64,000 nucleotides of DNA, taken from the NCBI GenBank assembly GCA_009363175.1, contig CP045204.1, forward strand, positions 49,743-113,742, in the 5' to 3' direction. How positions within the stretch are numbered: position 1 is the stretch's first letter; the number at the start of each line of letters is the position of its first letter. The stretch comes from Citrobacter telavivensis (lineage in GTDB: Bacteria; Pseudomonadota; Gammaproteobacteria; Enterobacterales; Enterobacteriaceae). The notes under the pieces were generated by a model. The model searched no databases, was not told the origin of the DNA, and saw only the letters and a program-made list of their open reading frames with translations. The translations under genes were made by a program, and so were the position numbers. Positions 8,136 to 15,804 of the stretch are shown here, one piece after another.

Positions 8136-8232
8136 ATACACAATACAGTTAATACAATTCGATACATATAATACAGTATGATACATTCAGTACATACGAT
8201 ACAGTTAATACAGACAGTACGGTCAGTACATA
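8136..8232 (-). promoter_or_regulatory. phased ATACA repeat array, likely KfrA operator
   Basis: ATACA boxes start at 8136, 8143, 8152, 8162, 8171, 8181, 8199 and 8208, with related GTACA/TACAT copies at about 8190, 8216 and 8226. The spacing is 9-10 bases, close to one helical turn. The array lies 50 bp upstream of kfrA and would cover its promoter. KfrA family members bind such tandem repeats; binding here is inferred. Confidence 0.7.
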
Positions 8233-8658
8233 CACCCGCTCTCTTTTTGCGGTCAGATCCGGAAAAAGTAAGTTCCGGATCTCCCGATCGTCACCGGCCG
8301 TTCACCGGCCCTGCCACACAACATGTAGTGTCATTTTCAGCTGCTTATGACGCTATATGTTGTATTACGCACCCTGATCGTGACCTGCTGTCCGGCGGCC
8401 GATATTGCCGCTTTGCTTATTCCCTGACCGTGGTACACTTCCGGAAAGTTGTGATATGGCAGAAAGTCGGATCTGACGGAAACGACTCTCCGGTAATTTA
8501 GCAATGTTGTTATATCTCTGCTTATTATCACCCTGAAAATGATGACGGCAGGGGAAAATCATCCGGATGACAGACGCAGGGTTGTGCACAGCAGATTGTG
8601 CTGTGCGTTGTAATTACTCTGAGTGACTATTTACTGGGGAAGGATACAGGAGGGGATA
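8233..8658. other. 426-bp intergenic region
   Basis: No gene is seen. The segment separates the kfrA unit (minus) from the 8659 gene (plus). It contains an imperfect repeat of an ATGTTGTA/ACATGTAGTG sequence around 8323-8360 and an AT-rich end. A promoter for the plus-strand genes is expected before 8659, but no strong -35/-10 pair stands out. Confidence 0.4.
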
Positions 8659-8970
8659 GTGTCCATTACGCTGCAGAAAATATATGAGAGCCTGAGAGTG
8701 GAGTACGGTCATCACGAGTTATGGCTGGACTGGCGGGAGTGGCCTTTCCGGCAGCCTAATCCGGCGCTGGAGCGCCAGCCGGTTGTCATATCCTGTTCCG
8801 GTCGTCAGCTTGCCGCCTGGGACGGTACCGGTGACAGCTGGTCTTTTGTTCAGGGGCGGGAGCAGCTTCACTTTGATGACCAGTCTGATTACTTCAATCC
8901 CGGAAGAAATAAGGACAACTTTCTCGACGCCAGACGTATTGCCGAGTTAAAGGAAAAATACCGGTTCTGA
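8659..8970 (+). CDS. hypothetical protein
   Basis: 103 residues from a GTG preceded by AGGAGGGG; another GTG at 8623 is possible but has no ribosome site. The sequence is Trp/Arg-rich (LWLDWREWPFRQPNPALERQ), soluble, and not a family I recognise. Followed at 86 bases by the next plus-strand gene. Confidence 0.55.
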   Translation: MSITLQKIYESLRVEYGHHELWLDWREWPFRQPNPALERQPVVISCSGRQLAAWDGTGDSWSFVQGREQLHFDDQSDYFNPGRNKDNFLDARRIAELKEKYRF

Positions 8971-9055
8971 TGCTCTCTCCGGACCGGAATGCGCGGAGGC
9001 GGGATTTTTTACTGACATCCGGTAAGTAACCGTGAACGACAAACAGGAGAGAAGA

Positions 9056-9415
9056 ATGGACTATGTGGCAAAATCGTGCGGAGCTGTGCGCAAGTACGGT
9101 ATGAATATCATCGCCGCTTCGCATTTAATGGAGGTTAAGGCCTTCACTCAGTCTGACCCGCGGATGCCAGTCACGCGGCTGCGCCGGTATCTGGGGCAGT
9201 ACGGGCTGCGCGGTGAAGCGCTGAGCAGGGAGGTCAGGCGTATCGTCGCTGGCCCCGAGCGACCGGATAACACGCTGAAAACCGGAATTTACTATACCTG
9301 GCCCTATGGCTGGGAGCCTGTGGATTTCACGCCGATGATGCGCCGAATTCTTAGCGGAAAACGTACACGGCATGTGATGCTATTCGATGAATTCCATCAG
9401 GTGTTCAGGAAATGA
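9056..9415 (+). CDS. hypothetical protein upstream of resD
   Basis: 119 residues; the ATG at 9056 has AGGAGAGAAGA just before it. Basic protein with MPVTRLRRYLGQYGLRGEAL and a C-terminal MLFDEFHQVFRK. It resembles small plasmid proteins sitting before resD-like recombinases, but I cannot name the family. Its stop overlaps the recombinase start (ATGA at 9412-9415), implying coupled translation. Confidence 0.6.
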   Translation: MDYVAKSCGAVRKYGMNIIAASHLMEVKAFTQSDPRMPVTRLRRYLGQYGLRGEALSREVRRIVAGPERPDNTLKTGIYYTWPYGWEPVDFTPMMRRILSGKRTRHVMLFDEFHQVFRK

Positions 9416-10194
9416 TGCCTGCCCTTCCCGGCCAGGGGATTGCCCTGCCTGCCGCACCGCTGCCGGTGGCCATCGACTACCCGGCCGCCCTCGCCTTACG
9501 ACAGATGGCGCTGGTTCAGGACGAACTGCCGAAATACCTGCTTGCACCGGAAGTGAGCGCCCTGCTCCACTACGTTCCCGATTTGCACCGCAAAATGCTG
9601 CTGGCAACGCTGTGGAATACCGGCGCACGTATCAATGAAGCACTGGCCCTCACCCGCAGTGATTTTTCGCTGGCCCCGCCTTACCCGTTCGTGCAACTGG
9701 CCACCCTCAAGCAGCGCGCGGAGAAAGCCGCCCGGACCGCCGGACGTACGCCCACAGGCAGCCAGCCTCATCGTCTGGTCCCGCTCTCCGATTCGCAATA
9801 CGTCAGCCAGCTGCAGATGATGGTGGCCACGCTGAAGATTCCGCTCGAGCGGCGCAACAAACGCAGCGGCCGGACGGAGAAGGCGCGCATCTGGGAAATC
9901 ACCGATCGCACGGTCAGAACGTGGATAAATGAAGCGGTGGATAGCGCGGCCGCCGACGGGGTGACGTTCTCAGTCCCGGTGACGCCGCACACGTTCCGCC
10001 ACTCCTACGCGATGCACATGCTGTACGCGGGCATTCCGCTGAAGGTGCTGCAGTCACTGATGGGCCACAAGTCCATCAGTTCAACGGAAGTATATACGAA
10101 AGTGTTTGCGCTGGATGTGGCGGCGCGGCACAGGGTGCAGTTCCAGATGCCGGGCGATCAGGCGGTGCTACTGTTGAAGGGAAATGTCAGATGA
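9412..10194 (+). CDS. resD: ResD-like tyrosine recombinase
   Basis: A 260-residue site-specific recombinase with the full tyrosine-recombinase catalytic set: R73 (NTGARINEAL), HTFRHSYAMH giving H193 and R196, H219 (SLMGHKSIS) and the nucleophile Y228 (TEVYTKVF). It matches the F-plasmid ResD/IncFIB integrase group, which resolves plasmid multimers and cointegrates at a nearby site (rfsF in F). A C-terminal fragment of a second copy lies at 12790-12914, so the cassette-like region between them may have been bounded by two resD genes. The family call is strong. Confidence 0.88.
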   Translation: MMPALPGQGIALPAAPLPVAIDYPAALALRQMALVQDELPKYLLAPEVSALLHYVPDLHRKMLLATLWNTGARINEALALTRSDFSLAPPYPFVQLATLKQRAEKAARTAGRTPTGSQPHRLVPLSDSQYVSQLQMMVATLKIPLERRNKRSGRTEKARIWEITDRTVRTWINEAVDSAAADGVTFSVPVTPHTFRHSYAMHMLYAGIPLKVLQSLMGHKSISSTEVYTKVFALDVAARHRVQFQMPGDQAVLLLKGNVR

Positions 10195-10524
10195 CCATCA
10201 TTCTCCGGCAGACCAGTTACTCATGCACGGCCGGACGTTATCTGCAATAAAAATAAATACGATCAGCTTAAATAATTTCTGGACATTTTTTCCGGTAGTG
10301 CCGGAATGTCCAGGGAGAAAAGCATTTATTGCTCAACATACAGCAGTTATCCGGTGGGATTTCTCTCTGCGAGAGCTACTGGACAGAAACACCTGAGTGT
10401 CCAATGTGGTGCAGGGATTTAACGAGGGGCAATAAAAAGACCGCTGGCGCGGCCTCAAACGAGGGTATTACAGTTGGGGCAATGGCATTTTGATAGTCAC
10501 TCATTAACGACCCCGTGTCTCATA
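10195..10524. other. intergenic region with repeat copy A and terminator
   Basis: No convincing gene; a 70-codon plus-strand frame lacks support. It contains CTGGACAGAAACACCTGAGT followed by GTCCAATGTGG (about 10378-10410) and an AGACCGC/GCGGCCT stem (about 10437-10455). This is the same spacer/terminator module that recurs at about 11.6 and 12.35 kb. Confidence 0.5.
10378..10458 (-). repeat. spacer repeat, copy A
   Basis: Shares CTGGACAG, ACCTGAGTGTCCAATGTGG, GGGATTTAA/GGGAATTAA and a GAGGGG(C/T)A(A/G)TAAAAAG tract followed by a GGCC-type stem with copy C (12335-12440). Together with copies B and C it ends one small-gene unit and begins the next. Confidence 0.65.
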
Positions 10525-10695
10525 TTAGCTTTTTTTAGCTAGTTTAGGTCTTCTTAAAAGGTAGATTAAATCAATGAACGATATTATAAATAAAGGAATA
10601 ACCCATGCCGCACTTTGAGTAAACATGAGCGGAACGAATACACCTACTCCAATTAAGTAAATTGGAAGTCTGATAGTGGCATCTGTGATTAACAT
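10525..10695 (-). CDS. small two-segment membrane protein
   Basis: 56 residues, starting MLITDATIRLPIYLIGVGVF, with AGGAG 7 bases before the ATG. Two hydrophobic segments (about 8-27 and 30-47) are followed by a basic tail ending RRPKLAKKS. The organisation suggests an inner-membrane protein. No family recognised. It lies in the AT-rich array of small membrane genes. Confidence 0.6.
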   Translation of the reverse strand: MLITDATIRLPIYLIGVGVFVPLMFTQSAAWVIPLFIISFIDLIYLLRRPKLAKKS

Positions 10696-10749
10696 ACTAA
10701 TCTCCTGAAATGGAATCTAAATTATATTATCGGCATCGCATTGCAAAAC

Positions 10750-10934
10750 TTAACATCTTTTTTTAATTTCGCGTCCGATCAGGGTAGTAATAAGGGCTAA
10801 TACGAAAAGAGCGACAAAATGATGTCGGTTCTATTATTAAACTTATTGATAAATAATGGCTTCATCGAACTGTATTGTGCTTTTGCTAAGTAATAGTGAT
10901 AAATAATAATCGTTAATATATTTTTTATCTTCAT
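10750..10934 (-). pseudogene. broken small membrane protein gene
   Basis: A strong ribosome site (GGAGG) precedes an ATG at 10934, giving 45 residues that end at 10797. A neighbouring frame continues with FVALFVLALITTLIGREI and a KKRC end at 10750, a clear membrane segment with a basic tail. The two parts are probably one gene broken by an indel. Low confidence. Confidence 0.35.
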
Positions 10935-11034
10935 CGTTATATGCCTCCTGAGTTTATCAAGCGATATCCTGTGCTAACAGCTTCATAGAAGCAAGGCCGA
11001 CAAGCGGCCTAATTATAGACAATCACCATATAAA

Positions 11035-11583
11035 TCAGGGAGCAGAGGTAATGAAAAGAAGTTGTCCACCGTCCAGCTTAAACACTGTTAACGCAAGACC
11101 GCCTTTGGGGATCTGAAAAGGTTGGCTGGATTCAGCATGATTACCGTCAAACAACACTTGATAAGACTGCTTGATAGTCGCACCACCTTCATTTACTGAA
11201 AGTGGTGTGTTTTTAACGACAATAGCATCAGTCTCTTTAAATTTAAGTGGAGTCATATACTTTTTTAAGGCTGCAAAAACATCCTCATATGAAAGTACCT
11301 TGCCGCTGGCTGCGGGTTTAAAGATGATAACACTACCCTGATAAGCATTTAAATCAAGGGTTTCGGCTACAACATTTGAATGAAAACCGAACTTATCCAG
11401 AAGTTTGACTGAATTTACTAGCGAGTTTGTATCTGTATAGCCGAACACACCATAATGCGCCCCACCATAAGCACCTTCATTTGCCGAAATACCCGTTGCT
11501 GGCAATGTATCAGCCACGGCATTAAAACTCCCCAGAGTGGTACTCAGGAGCATAATAAATAATGATGATTTTAAGATGTTCAT
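11035..11583 (-). CDS. secreted/periplasmic protein of unknown function
   Basis: 182 residues with a clean signal peptide (MNILKSSLFIMLLSTTLGSF, then NAVADTLP; cleavage predicted after AVA near residue 24). The mature part is rich in Gly, Ser and Tyr with alternating beta-like segments and no cysteines. I do not recognise a family. AT-rich and flanked by repeated spacers, it looks like transferred cargo. A terminator-like AGGCCG-ACAAG-CGGCCT stem follows at about 10995-11011. Confidence 0.7.
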   Translation of the reverse strand: MNILKSSLFIMLLSTTLGSFNAVADTLPATGISANEGAYGGAHYGVFGYTDTNSLVNSVKLLDKFGFHSNVVAETLDLNAYQGSVIIFKPAASGKVLSYEDVFAALKKYMTPLKFKETDAIVVKNTPLSVNEGGATIKQSYQVLFDGNHAESSQPFQIPKGGLALTVFKLDGGQLLFITSAP

Positions 11584-11639
11584 GCTTGACCTTTTTTTGT
11601 TGATTTAACTGATTAAATTATACCAGGCCAGATCTCCCA

Positions 11640-11790
11640 CAACCAGCAGAACTGGACAGAATGACCTGAATGTCTAACTGCCTGGGGTATTAATAATGAA
11701 CTCAAGCGAGCGATCAATTTAACTTCAAGGACGTTTGACGTGAGAATACCGGAAGAAAGGCCGCACTAGCGGCCTATCAAGACTAATCTA
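11640..11790 (-). repeat. spacer repeat, copy B
   Basis: Contains the ACAACCAGCAGAACTGGACA block shared with copy C, then ATGACCTGAATGTC (degenerate relative to copies A and C), and at 11763-11783 the terminator stem AGGCCGCACTAGCGGCCT. It separates the 11583 gene from the next upstream small genes. Confidence 0.6.
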
Positions 11791-11900
11791 TATATTTCCA
11801 TCATCAAGCTCCCAGATGAATTTTTCATACTGCAAACTGACGCTTTCGACGTGGTTCATTTTGTCATTTGCGGTAAGTTTACAGTTAGACACGCCACACT

Positions 11901-12098
11901 TCACGTCCGCTTATAAACATGCCACCAGGTAACTAAAAGGCTCACAATAACGATTATCAATAATATTGAGTACATGAGTCTAATCGTTACCATAAATATT
12001 GGTGGCAGCGTTATTATCCTAATTAAAAATGAAATAGCTACCATGAATAAAAAAATAAATGGGTATGTTGATAAGATAAAGTTATAAAAATTATCCAT
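11901..12098 (-). CDS. small inner-membrane protein
   Basis: 65 residues, almost entirely hydrophobic: a first segment around 8-30 (FILSTYPFIFLFMVAISFLI) and a second around 38-58, with a short basic C-terminus WWHVYKRT. An in-frame ATG lies close to the upstream 46-residue gene. Such small hydrophobic plasmid proteins may be immunity, toxin or entry-modifying proteins, but nothing specific can be assigned. Confidence 0.55.
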   Translation of the reverse strand: MDNFYNFILSTYPFIFLFMVAISFLIRIITLPPIFMVTIRLMYSILLIIVIVSLLVTWWHVYKRT

Positions 12099-12148
12099 GA
12101 TTAATTCCTCGTTACCGGTGAGGTATTGGGATAAAGAGATTCACAGAG

Positions 12149-12289
12149 TCATGCGTTTAACTGCTGCCATAATGGAATAAAAATTTCCTGAACAAACATC
12201 ACCATGCCGAGCACCAAAGACGCTAAAACAGCAGAATAGGACAGAATCATTCCAACACGGCATAGAAACGGGTTATCTAAATCGGACAT
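12149..12289 (-). CDS. 46-residue membrane protein
   Basis: Starts MSDLDNPFLCRVGMILSYSA; one hydrophobic segment (about 13-33) followed by EIFIPLWQQLNA. The ATG at 12289 is followed by an uninterrupted frame to TGA at 12149. The next gene starts 51 bases downstream, so they form a pair of tiny membrane proteins between repeat copies B and C. Confidence 0.5.
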   Translation of the reverse strand: MSDLDNPFLCRVGMILSYSAVLASLVLGMVMFVQEIFIPLWQQLNA

Positions 12290-12334
12290 AGTTTACCTGA
12301 TGGATGTACGTTCGGTTTATATATTGTACCAGAC

Positions 12335-12440
12335 CAGATCCCGCACAACCAGCAGAACTGGACGTTATTACCTGAGTGTCCAATGTGGCGCGGGGAATTA
12401 AAAGAGGGGTAGTAAAAAGGCCGCTTAGCGGCCTCATTCT
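12335..12440 (-). repeat. spacer repeat, copy C, with terminator
   Basis: Contains ACAACCAGCAGAACTGGAC, ACCTGAGTGTCCAATGTGG, GTAGTAAAAA and the stem AAGGCCGCTTAGCGGCCT (12418-12435). The stem followed by T on the minus strand terminates the 12434-12691 gene. Very similar to copy A. Confidence 0.65.
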
Positions 12441-12691
12441 GGATAAACAGATTCTTTTCTGGCATTAATGCCTTCAAGACGTACACGGTTTTTATCAGGC
12501 AGATGAATACCCAGCAGGCGAAGAATAAAGCATCGCCAACCCTGATTAATCTGACGGTTATAGCTGTACAGGTCATCATTCTCGTTTTTCAACTTTGACC
12601 ACTCATTGCTGAGAGTTACTGGATCAAGTTCGGTAACGGCCTTTACCACACCGTTGATACGTACCGTGTTAATTCCGGTTCCCGTCATCAT
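12434..12691 (-). CDS. hypothetical small protein
   Basis: 85 residues starting MMTGTGINTVRINGVVKAVT. Soluble and mixed-charge, with one moderately hydrophobic part (CFILRLLGIHLPDKNRV). Ends just at the terminator stem of copy C. No recognised family. Confidence 0.5.
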   Translation of the reverse strand: MMTGTGINTVRINGVVKAVTELDPVTLSNEWSKLKNENDDLYSYNRQINQGWRCFILRLLGIHLPDKNRVRLEGINARKESVYPE

Positions 12692-12734
12692 CGTTACCCC
12701 ATATATCCTTGATTACAGCCATTCTACCAGGACA

Positions 12735-12780
12735 GACCACACGCAGCCAGCTGAACTGGACAGAATAATCGAGCGTCTAG
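12735..12780 (-). repeat. spacer repeat, copy D (partial)
   Basis: Contains CAGCTGAACTGGACAGAAT and GAGCGTCTAGG, a degraded version of the GAACTGGACAGAATNACCTG block of copies A-C. It abuts the recombinase fragment starting near 12790. Confidence 0.4.
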
Positions 12781-12789
12781 GTGACAGCC

Positions 12790-12914
12790 TGAATCAGCTG
12801 TGGTACACGAAGGTGTTTGTGCTCGACGTCGCCGCGCGGCACAGAGTGCAGTTCCAAATGCCGGGATACGAGTCGGTTTCCCTCCTCAAGAGCGCGGGTT
12901 ACGACCAGAACTGA
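12790..12914 (+). pseudogene. C-terminal fragment of a second resD-like recombinase
   Basis: The frame reads WYTKVFVLDVAARHRVQFQM and PGYESVSLLKS before a stop at 12914. This closely matches the last 35 residues of the intact recombinase ending at 10194 (VYTKVFALDVAARHRVQFQM, then PGDQAVLLLK). The rest of the gene, including R, H-x-x-R and H, is missing. The join is at copy D of the spacer repeat. Confidence 0.85.
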
Positions 12915-12932
12915 AAAAGGAGTCTATTCTCT

Positions 12933-14285
12933 ATGGCAATGAAACTTATCCGCAAAAAAGCTCCCAGAGGTGGACTCATCCGTTGGTTAACCGGGGATGA
13001 AGAAACGGCAGTTAAGAATATATCAGGTCGCAAAACATCAGCGGGCCGGGAGGAATACATTCTGGCGGAAAAGGTGCTGCTTGAAATGCGCCAGCGTGAA
13101 GCCTGGCTTCAGTGTGACTGTGTACCTGGAGACTCGCCGGCAATGAACAGCGCCAGGCTGATGCAGGATACCGGTACCCTTTTTCTGGCCGGGTTTAATC
13201 ATGAACACGCACCAGAATGTCCAATGTACCGTAAGTTCAGTGGCGATGATGGGGCTACGGCAGGCGGAACCAGGAAAACGGCAGGCAGCCGCCGCATAAG
13301 TTATCGGAATTTCCTGCCTCCGGACGAGAACGGTGCCAGAGTAAGAGCTCCAGGACATCCGGTTGCGTCCGCCGGTGATCGTACAAGACGCACTCGCCGC
13401 TCACGCATCGCACGTCTTCTTCTTTCCCTAATCGAAGATGCCGGTCTTAACCGACTTGAAAGTCTCTCTCCCCTCCCCTCCCGGAAAGCAATCGATGCGA
13501 TCAACGACCTCAGAAGAGTAGCAGAATCACAGGAGTTTATCCGCGGCCGACAGTTGTCGGATATTGTCCGTTTCCAGCCCGGGATGACCCAGTACGGGAA
13601 GGAGCAGCTAATGGAATCACTTGAGAATCATGACGCTAACTGGCCAGCAGGCAGAGCCCATATGTTCTTTCAGATCTTCATGTCTGAGTGCGTCACCCGG
13701 GATGAGGTCATGTTCAGTTGGCCAGGTGGCGAAGTTTCGTTTCGTCCTGAGCGCGGTATTAGCATAAATGGAGAGTCAACTGACGGGCTGCGGCCCCCAT
13801 ATTGGGTGATCCTGGCGTTCCGGCGCGGTACCGACAGTAAGGTGATCTGTAGCGAAGGTTATGCTCATGCCCTTTACCGTAGGGGATGTCCGGTACCGGT
13901 CGACAGCGGGCTGGAAAGGAAAACGATAGACGGTATTGCGGAACTGGCCCGCTGGCTTAGCCGTAACCCTGACGCCCCGGTGCTGAGTCTGGTGAAACCC
14001 CTGTTTGATATTGAGGTGGTGACTGAGGATGAGAAAGGGTTTGTCCTGCCGGATTTCATCCTCAATGCCAGGACGAATGCAGGACAGCATTACCGCTTCA
14101 TAATCGAAACAATGGGGTATACCGATGAAGATTATTGCGAGCGAAAAACAGAGCAGCATCGCGGGATGAAAACGTTAGGTCACCTTTTAACGGATCCACC
14201 GAGATGGCCGGGGGAATCGGACACCAGTTTAAGCAAATACCTGTGGGGTTATTTCAGACATCTGGACTCAATAACGCCTTTGTAA
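12933..14285 (+). CDS. DUF1173-like protein
   Basis: 450 residues; start ATG with GGAG upstream (AAAAAGGAGTC). The N-terminal third has a CDC motif and a HAPECPMY segment; the middle is Arg-rich (RTRRTRRSRIARLLLSLIE). The C-terminal third carries FVLPDFILNAR, then FIIETMGYTDEDYCERKTEQ. That order, PDF followed by a beta strand and E-T, is like restriction-endonuclease-fold domains, although the usual ExK lysine is Met here. It resembles plasmid DUF1173 proteins, usually near replication genes. Located between the array and rep. Function not established. Confidence 0.6.
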   Translation: MAMKLIRKKAPRGGLIRWLTGDEETAVKNISGRKTSAGREEYILAEKVLLEMRQREAWLQCDCVPGDSPAMNSARLMQDTGTLFLAGFNHEHAPECPMYRKFSGDDGATAGGTRKTAGSRRISYRNFLPPDENGARVRAPGHPVASAGDRTRRTRRSRIARLLLSLIEDAGLNRLESLSPLPSRKAIDAINDLRRVAESQEFIRGRQLSDIVRFQPGMTQYGKEQLMESLENHDANWPAGRAHMFFQIFMSECVTRDEVMFSWPGGEVSFRPERGISINGESTDGLRPPYWVILAFRRGTDSKVICSEGYAHALYRRGCPVPVDSGLERKTIDGIAELARWLSRNPDAPVLSLVKPLFDIEVVTEDEKGFVLPDFILNARTNAGQHYRFIIETMGYTDEDYCERKTEQHRGMKTLGHLLTDPPRWPGESDTSLSKYLWGYFRHLDSITPL

Positions 14286-14383
14286 GCCGGTACAGTGGAT
14301 CTGACTTTACAGACCTGTTCAGCAATGTTCTTCAGGTTATGGGAAACAGGCCAACTTTACTGAATGTGGGAAGTAGACCAACT

Positions 14384-15091
14384 TCAGCTGTTGCGATCAA
14401 CAATAGTAAAAATGAGTTTACCGTCCTCCACTTGCCTCATCGAGGCTTTGAGCGGGGTACTTTCGTTAATGTTTTTCAGAGCGGGATTAAGAAAGGTTCT
14501 TTTCATCTCCGCAATATTGGTTCGCTGGGAAGCGGGTAGCATGAATCGATCAGATAACCACTCTGGAGTGGTTATCCATATGCCAGACTGTCGGTACTGA
14601 CACAGACTCTCATATAGCCGTATCACTTTCACACTCTTGAGCTTACCGCAGTCGTACAATGAATAAGTTGTGAACTGGCTTGTAAGTCCCATCAGATACG
14701 GCATAACTTTATAGTTAAACTCAATTTGCCACTTACCCCGGCCTCGCTTTAAACCTGCCTCAGCAAGCCAGGGACGCTTAACTTCTTCGAACTCCCCTTC
14801 CTTCGGATAGAAGGTTACGTTGCTGTCGGCAAGAACGCTTACCCCCTTTTTAACATCGCCGGAAGCAGTATCAATACCAACTTTAAAAAACTTAGCGTAA
14901 TCCGCAACGGTTATTGAGAAGACTGGCGACTCTTCAGCAGGATCTTCTTTGTTGAAATAACATTGCATCAGGCATAACCACAAAACACGTTTTGCCTGTA
15001 GAGGCAGGTGGTATGCAGCCTCTGTCAGTTCATTTGACTGGCTAATGTTAACTGCTTTTTTGACCTGGACAGGGGAAGTTGATGTAGTCAT
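14384..15091 (-). CDS. repA: Rep_3-family replication initiator
   Basis: 235 residues. The order of elements matches the F RepE/RepFIB type of Rep_3 initiators: SQSNELTEAAYHLPLQAKRV near residue 18, LWLCLMQCYF, a first winged helix with ITVADYAKFFKVGIDTA, then MPYLMGLTSQFTTYSLYDCG and VKVIRLYESLCQYRQSG, and a second winged helix WLSDRFMLPASQ followed by EMKRTFLNPALKNIN. Such proteins bind iterons as monomers to start replication and repress their own gene as dimers. The gene is transcribed away from the iterons at 15194-15322. At 235 residues it is a little shorter than F RepE (251). Confidence 0.9.
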   Translation of the reverse strand: MTTSTSPVQVKKAVNISQSNELTEAAYHLPLQAKRVLWLCLMQCYFNKEDPAEESPVFSITVADYAKFFKVGIDTASGDVKKGVSVLADSNVTFYPKEGEFEEVKRPWLAEAGLKRGRGKWQIEFNYKVMPYLMGLTSQFTTYSLYDCGKLKSVKVIRLYESLCQYRQSGIWITTPEWLSDRFMLPASQRTNIAEMKRTFLNPALKNINESTPLKASMRQVEDGKLIFTIVDRNS

Positions 15092-15165
15092 TTTTTGTAT
15101 GGGTAAAATTCACAGTACCCACATAATGACACGCTCCGCAAAATACGACAAGCACAAACAAGAAC

Positions 15166-15174
15166 TTATCCACA
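15166..15174 (+). promoter_or_regulatory. DnaA box 1
   Basis: Perfect TTATCCACA between the rep start and the first iteron. Host DnaA binding here would help open the origin. Confidence 0.8.
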
Positions 15175-15193
15175 AGAAGAAGCCTCATTTTTT

Positions 15194-15322
15194 ACTTGGG
15201 CTGTTTCCCACATTAAGTTGGCCCATAACCCATATCTAGTTGGGGCATATCCCATTCAAAGCTGGGGTGCTTCCCATATTAATCCGGGGTCTTTCCCATA
15301 CGATCTTGCTTTATTTCCCACA
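15194..15322 (+). repeat. six tandem iterons at exact 22-bp spacing (replication origin)
   Basis: Copies of roughly ACTTGGNNNNTTTCCCA begin at 15194, 15216, 15238, 15260, 15282 and 15304. The repeat interval is 22 bases every time, two helical turns, which puts all Rep sites on one face of the DNA. The right half TTCCCA/ACCCAT is best conserved. Together with the DnaA boxes and the AT-rich tract at about 15360-15430 this is the vegetative origin. Confidence 0.9.
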
Positions 15323-15435
15323 ATGCCATGCCCTGAAGCCCCTGCCGACAAGGGCTCACCGCATTTTAAAAAGTTAAAAATATCTAAAAAATTAAGAAAA
15401 AATATAAAAAGCCTTTAAAAATTAGCCAGTGGATA

Positions 15436-15444
15436 TGTGGACAA
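15436..15444 (-). promoter_or_regulatory. DnaA box 2
   Basis: TGTGGACAA, the complement of TTGTCCACA, matches the DnaA consensus. It lies just after a very AT-rich stretch (AAAAAGTTAAAAATATC and onward, 15366-15425) that is the likely unwinding element. Confidence 0.7.
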
Positions 15445-15456
15445 GCCATACAATTA

Positions 15457-15475
15457 AGTTGGGGTATTTCCCACA
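15457..15475 (+). repeat. solitary iteron
   Basis: AGTTGGGGTATTTCCCACA matches the 22-bp-array consensus, placed just after DnaA box 2. Confidence 0.8.
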
Positions 15476-15619
15476 AAAGGGATGACACTCTTATCCGGCA
15501 AACGTGCGTACGAGCTCATTCAAACATTAGCTATCTTTCGCTTCCTCAAACACATCCGAAAAAAACCGGATGTGTTCTGCGGCGAGCGCTGAATGTTTTC
15601 AATCAACGTTCCTGATCTT

Positions 15620-15714
15620 ACTTGGCCCATTTCCCATAGTTGTTTGTATATAAAACTTGGTGTGTTTCCCATAGTACAGGTCTCATAAGCTCATAACTTG
15701 GCCTGTTTCCCACT
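15620..15714 (+). repeat. three iterons upstream of parA (incompatibility/control-like)
   Basis: ACTTGGCCCATTTCCCATA at 15620, ACTTGGTGTGTTTCCCATA at 15655 and ACTTGGCCTGTTTCCCACT at 15696. The spacing (35 and 41) is irregular, unlike the origin array. Such a separate cluster usually titrates initiator or pairs origins to control copy number; it also overlaps the region where the parA promoter should be. Confidence 0.8.
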
Positions 15715-15804
15715 TATGAGAAGATACTTACATCAACAAGACAAAAAACTTGATTTATGATGTTTTTGGGGCAGAATGACAAAAAATGTCATCAGGTGGT
15801 GAAT

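Noticed and set aside
7427..8181. Two about 240-codon plus-strand frames opposite kfrA
   Set aside because: Low-complexity Ser/Ala/Arg translation typical of antisense to a coiled coil; kfrA itself is clear.
8136..8232. CRISPR-like array
   Set aside because: Repeat unit is only 5 bases with 4-5-base gaps; it is an operator array, not a CRISPR.
10184..10396. 70-residue frame after resD
   Set aside because: Starts inside resD with no ribosome site and runs through a spacer repeat that is non-coding elsewhere.
10378..12780. Integron attC cassettes
   Set aside because: No intI, no GTTRRRY core sites; spacers have terminator stems instead. The array is described as a separate repeat system.
15045..15418. 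Two short plus-strand frames upstream of rep
   Set aside because: They consist of iterons and DnaA boxes; the repeats explain the open frame.
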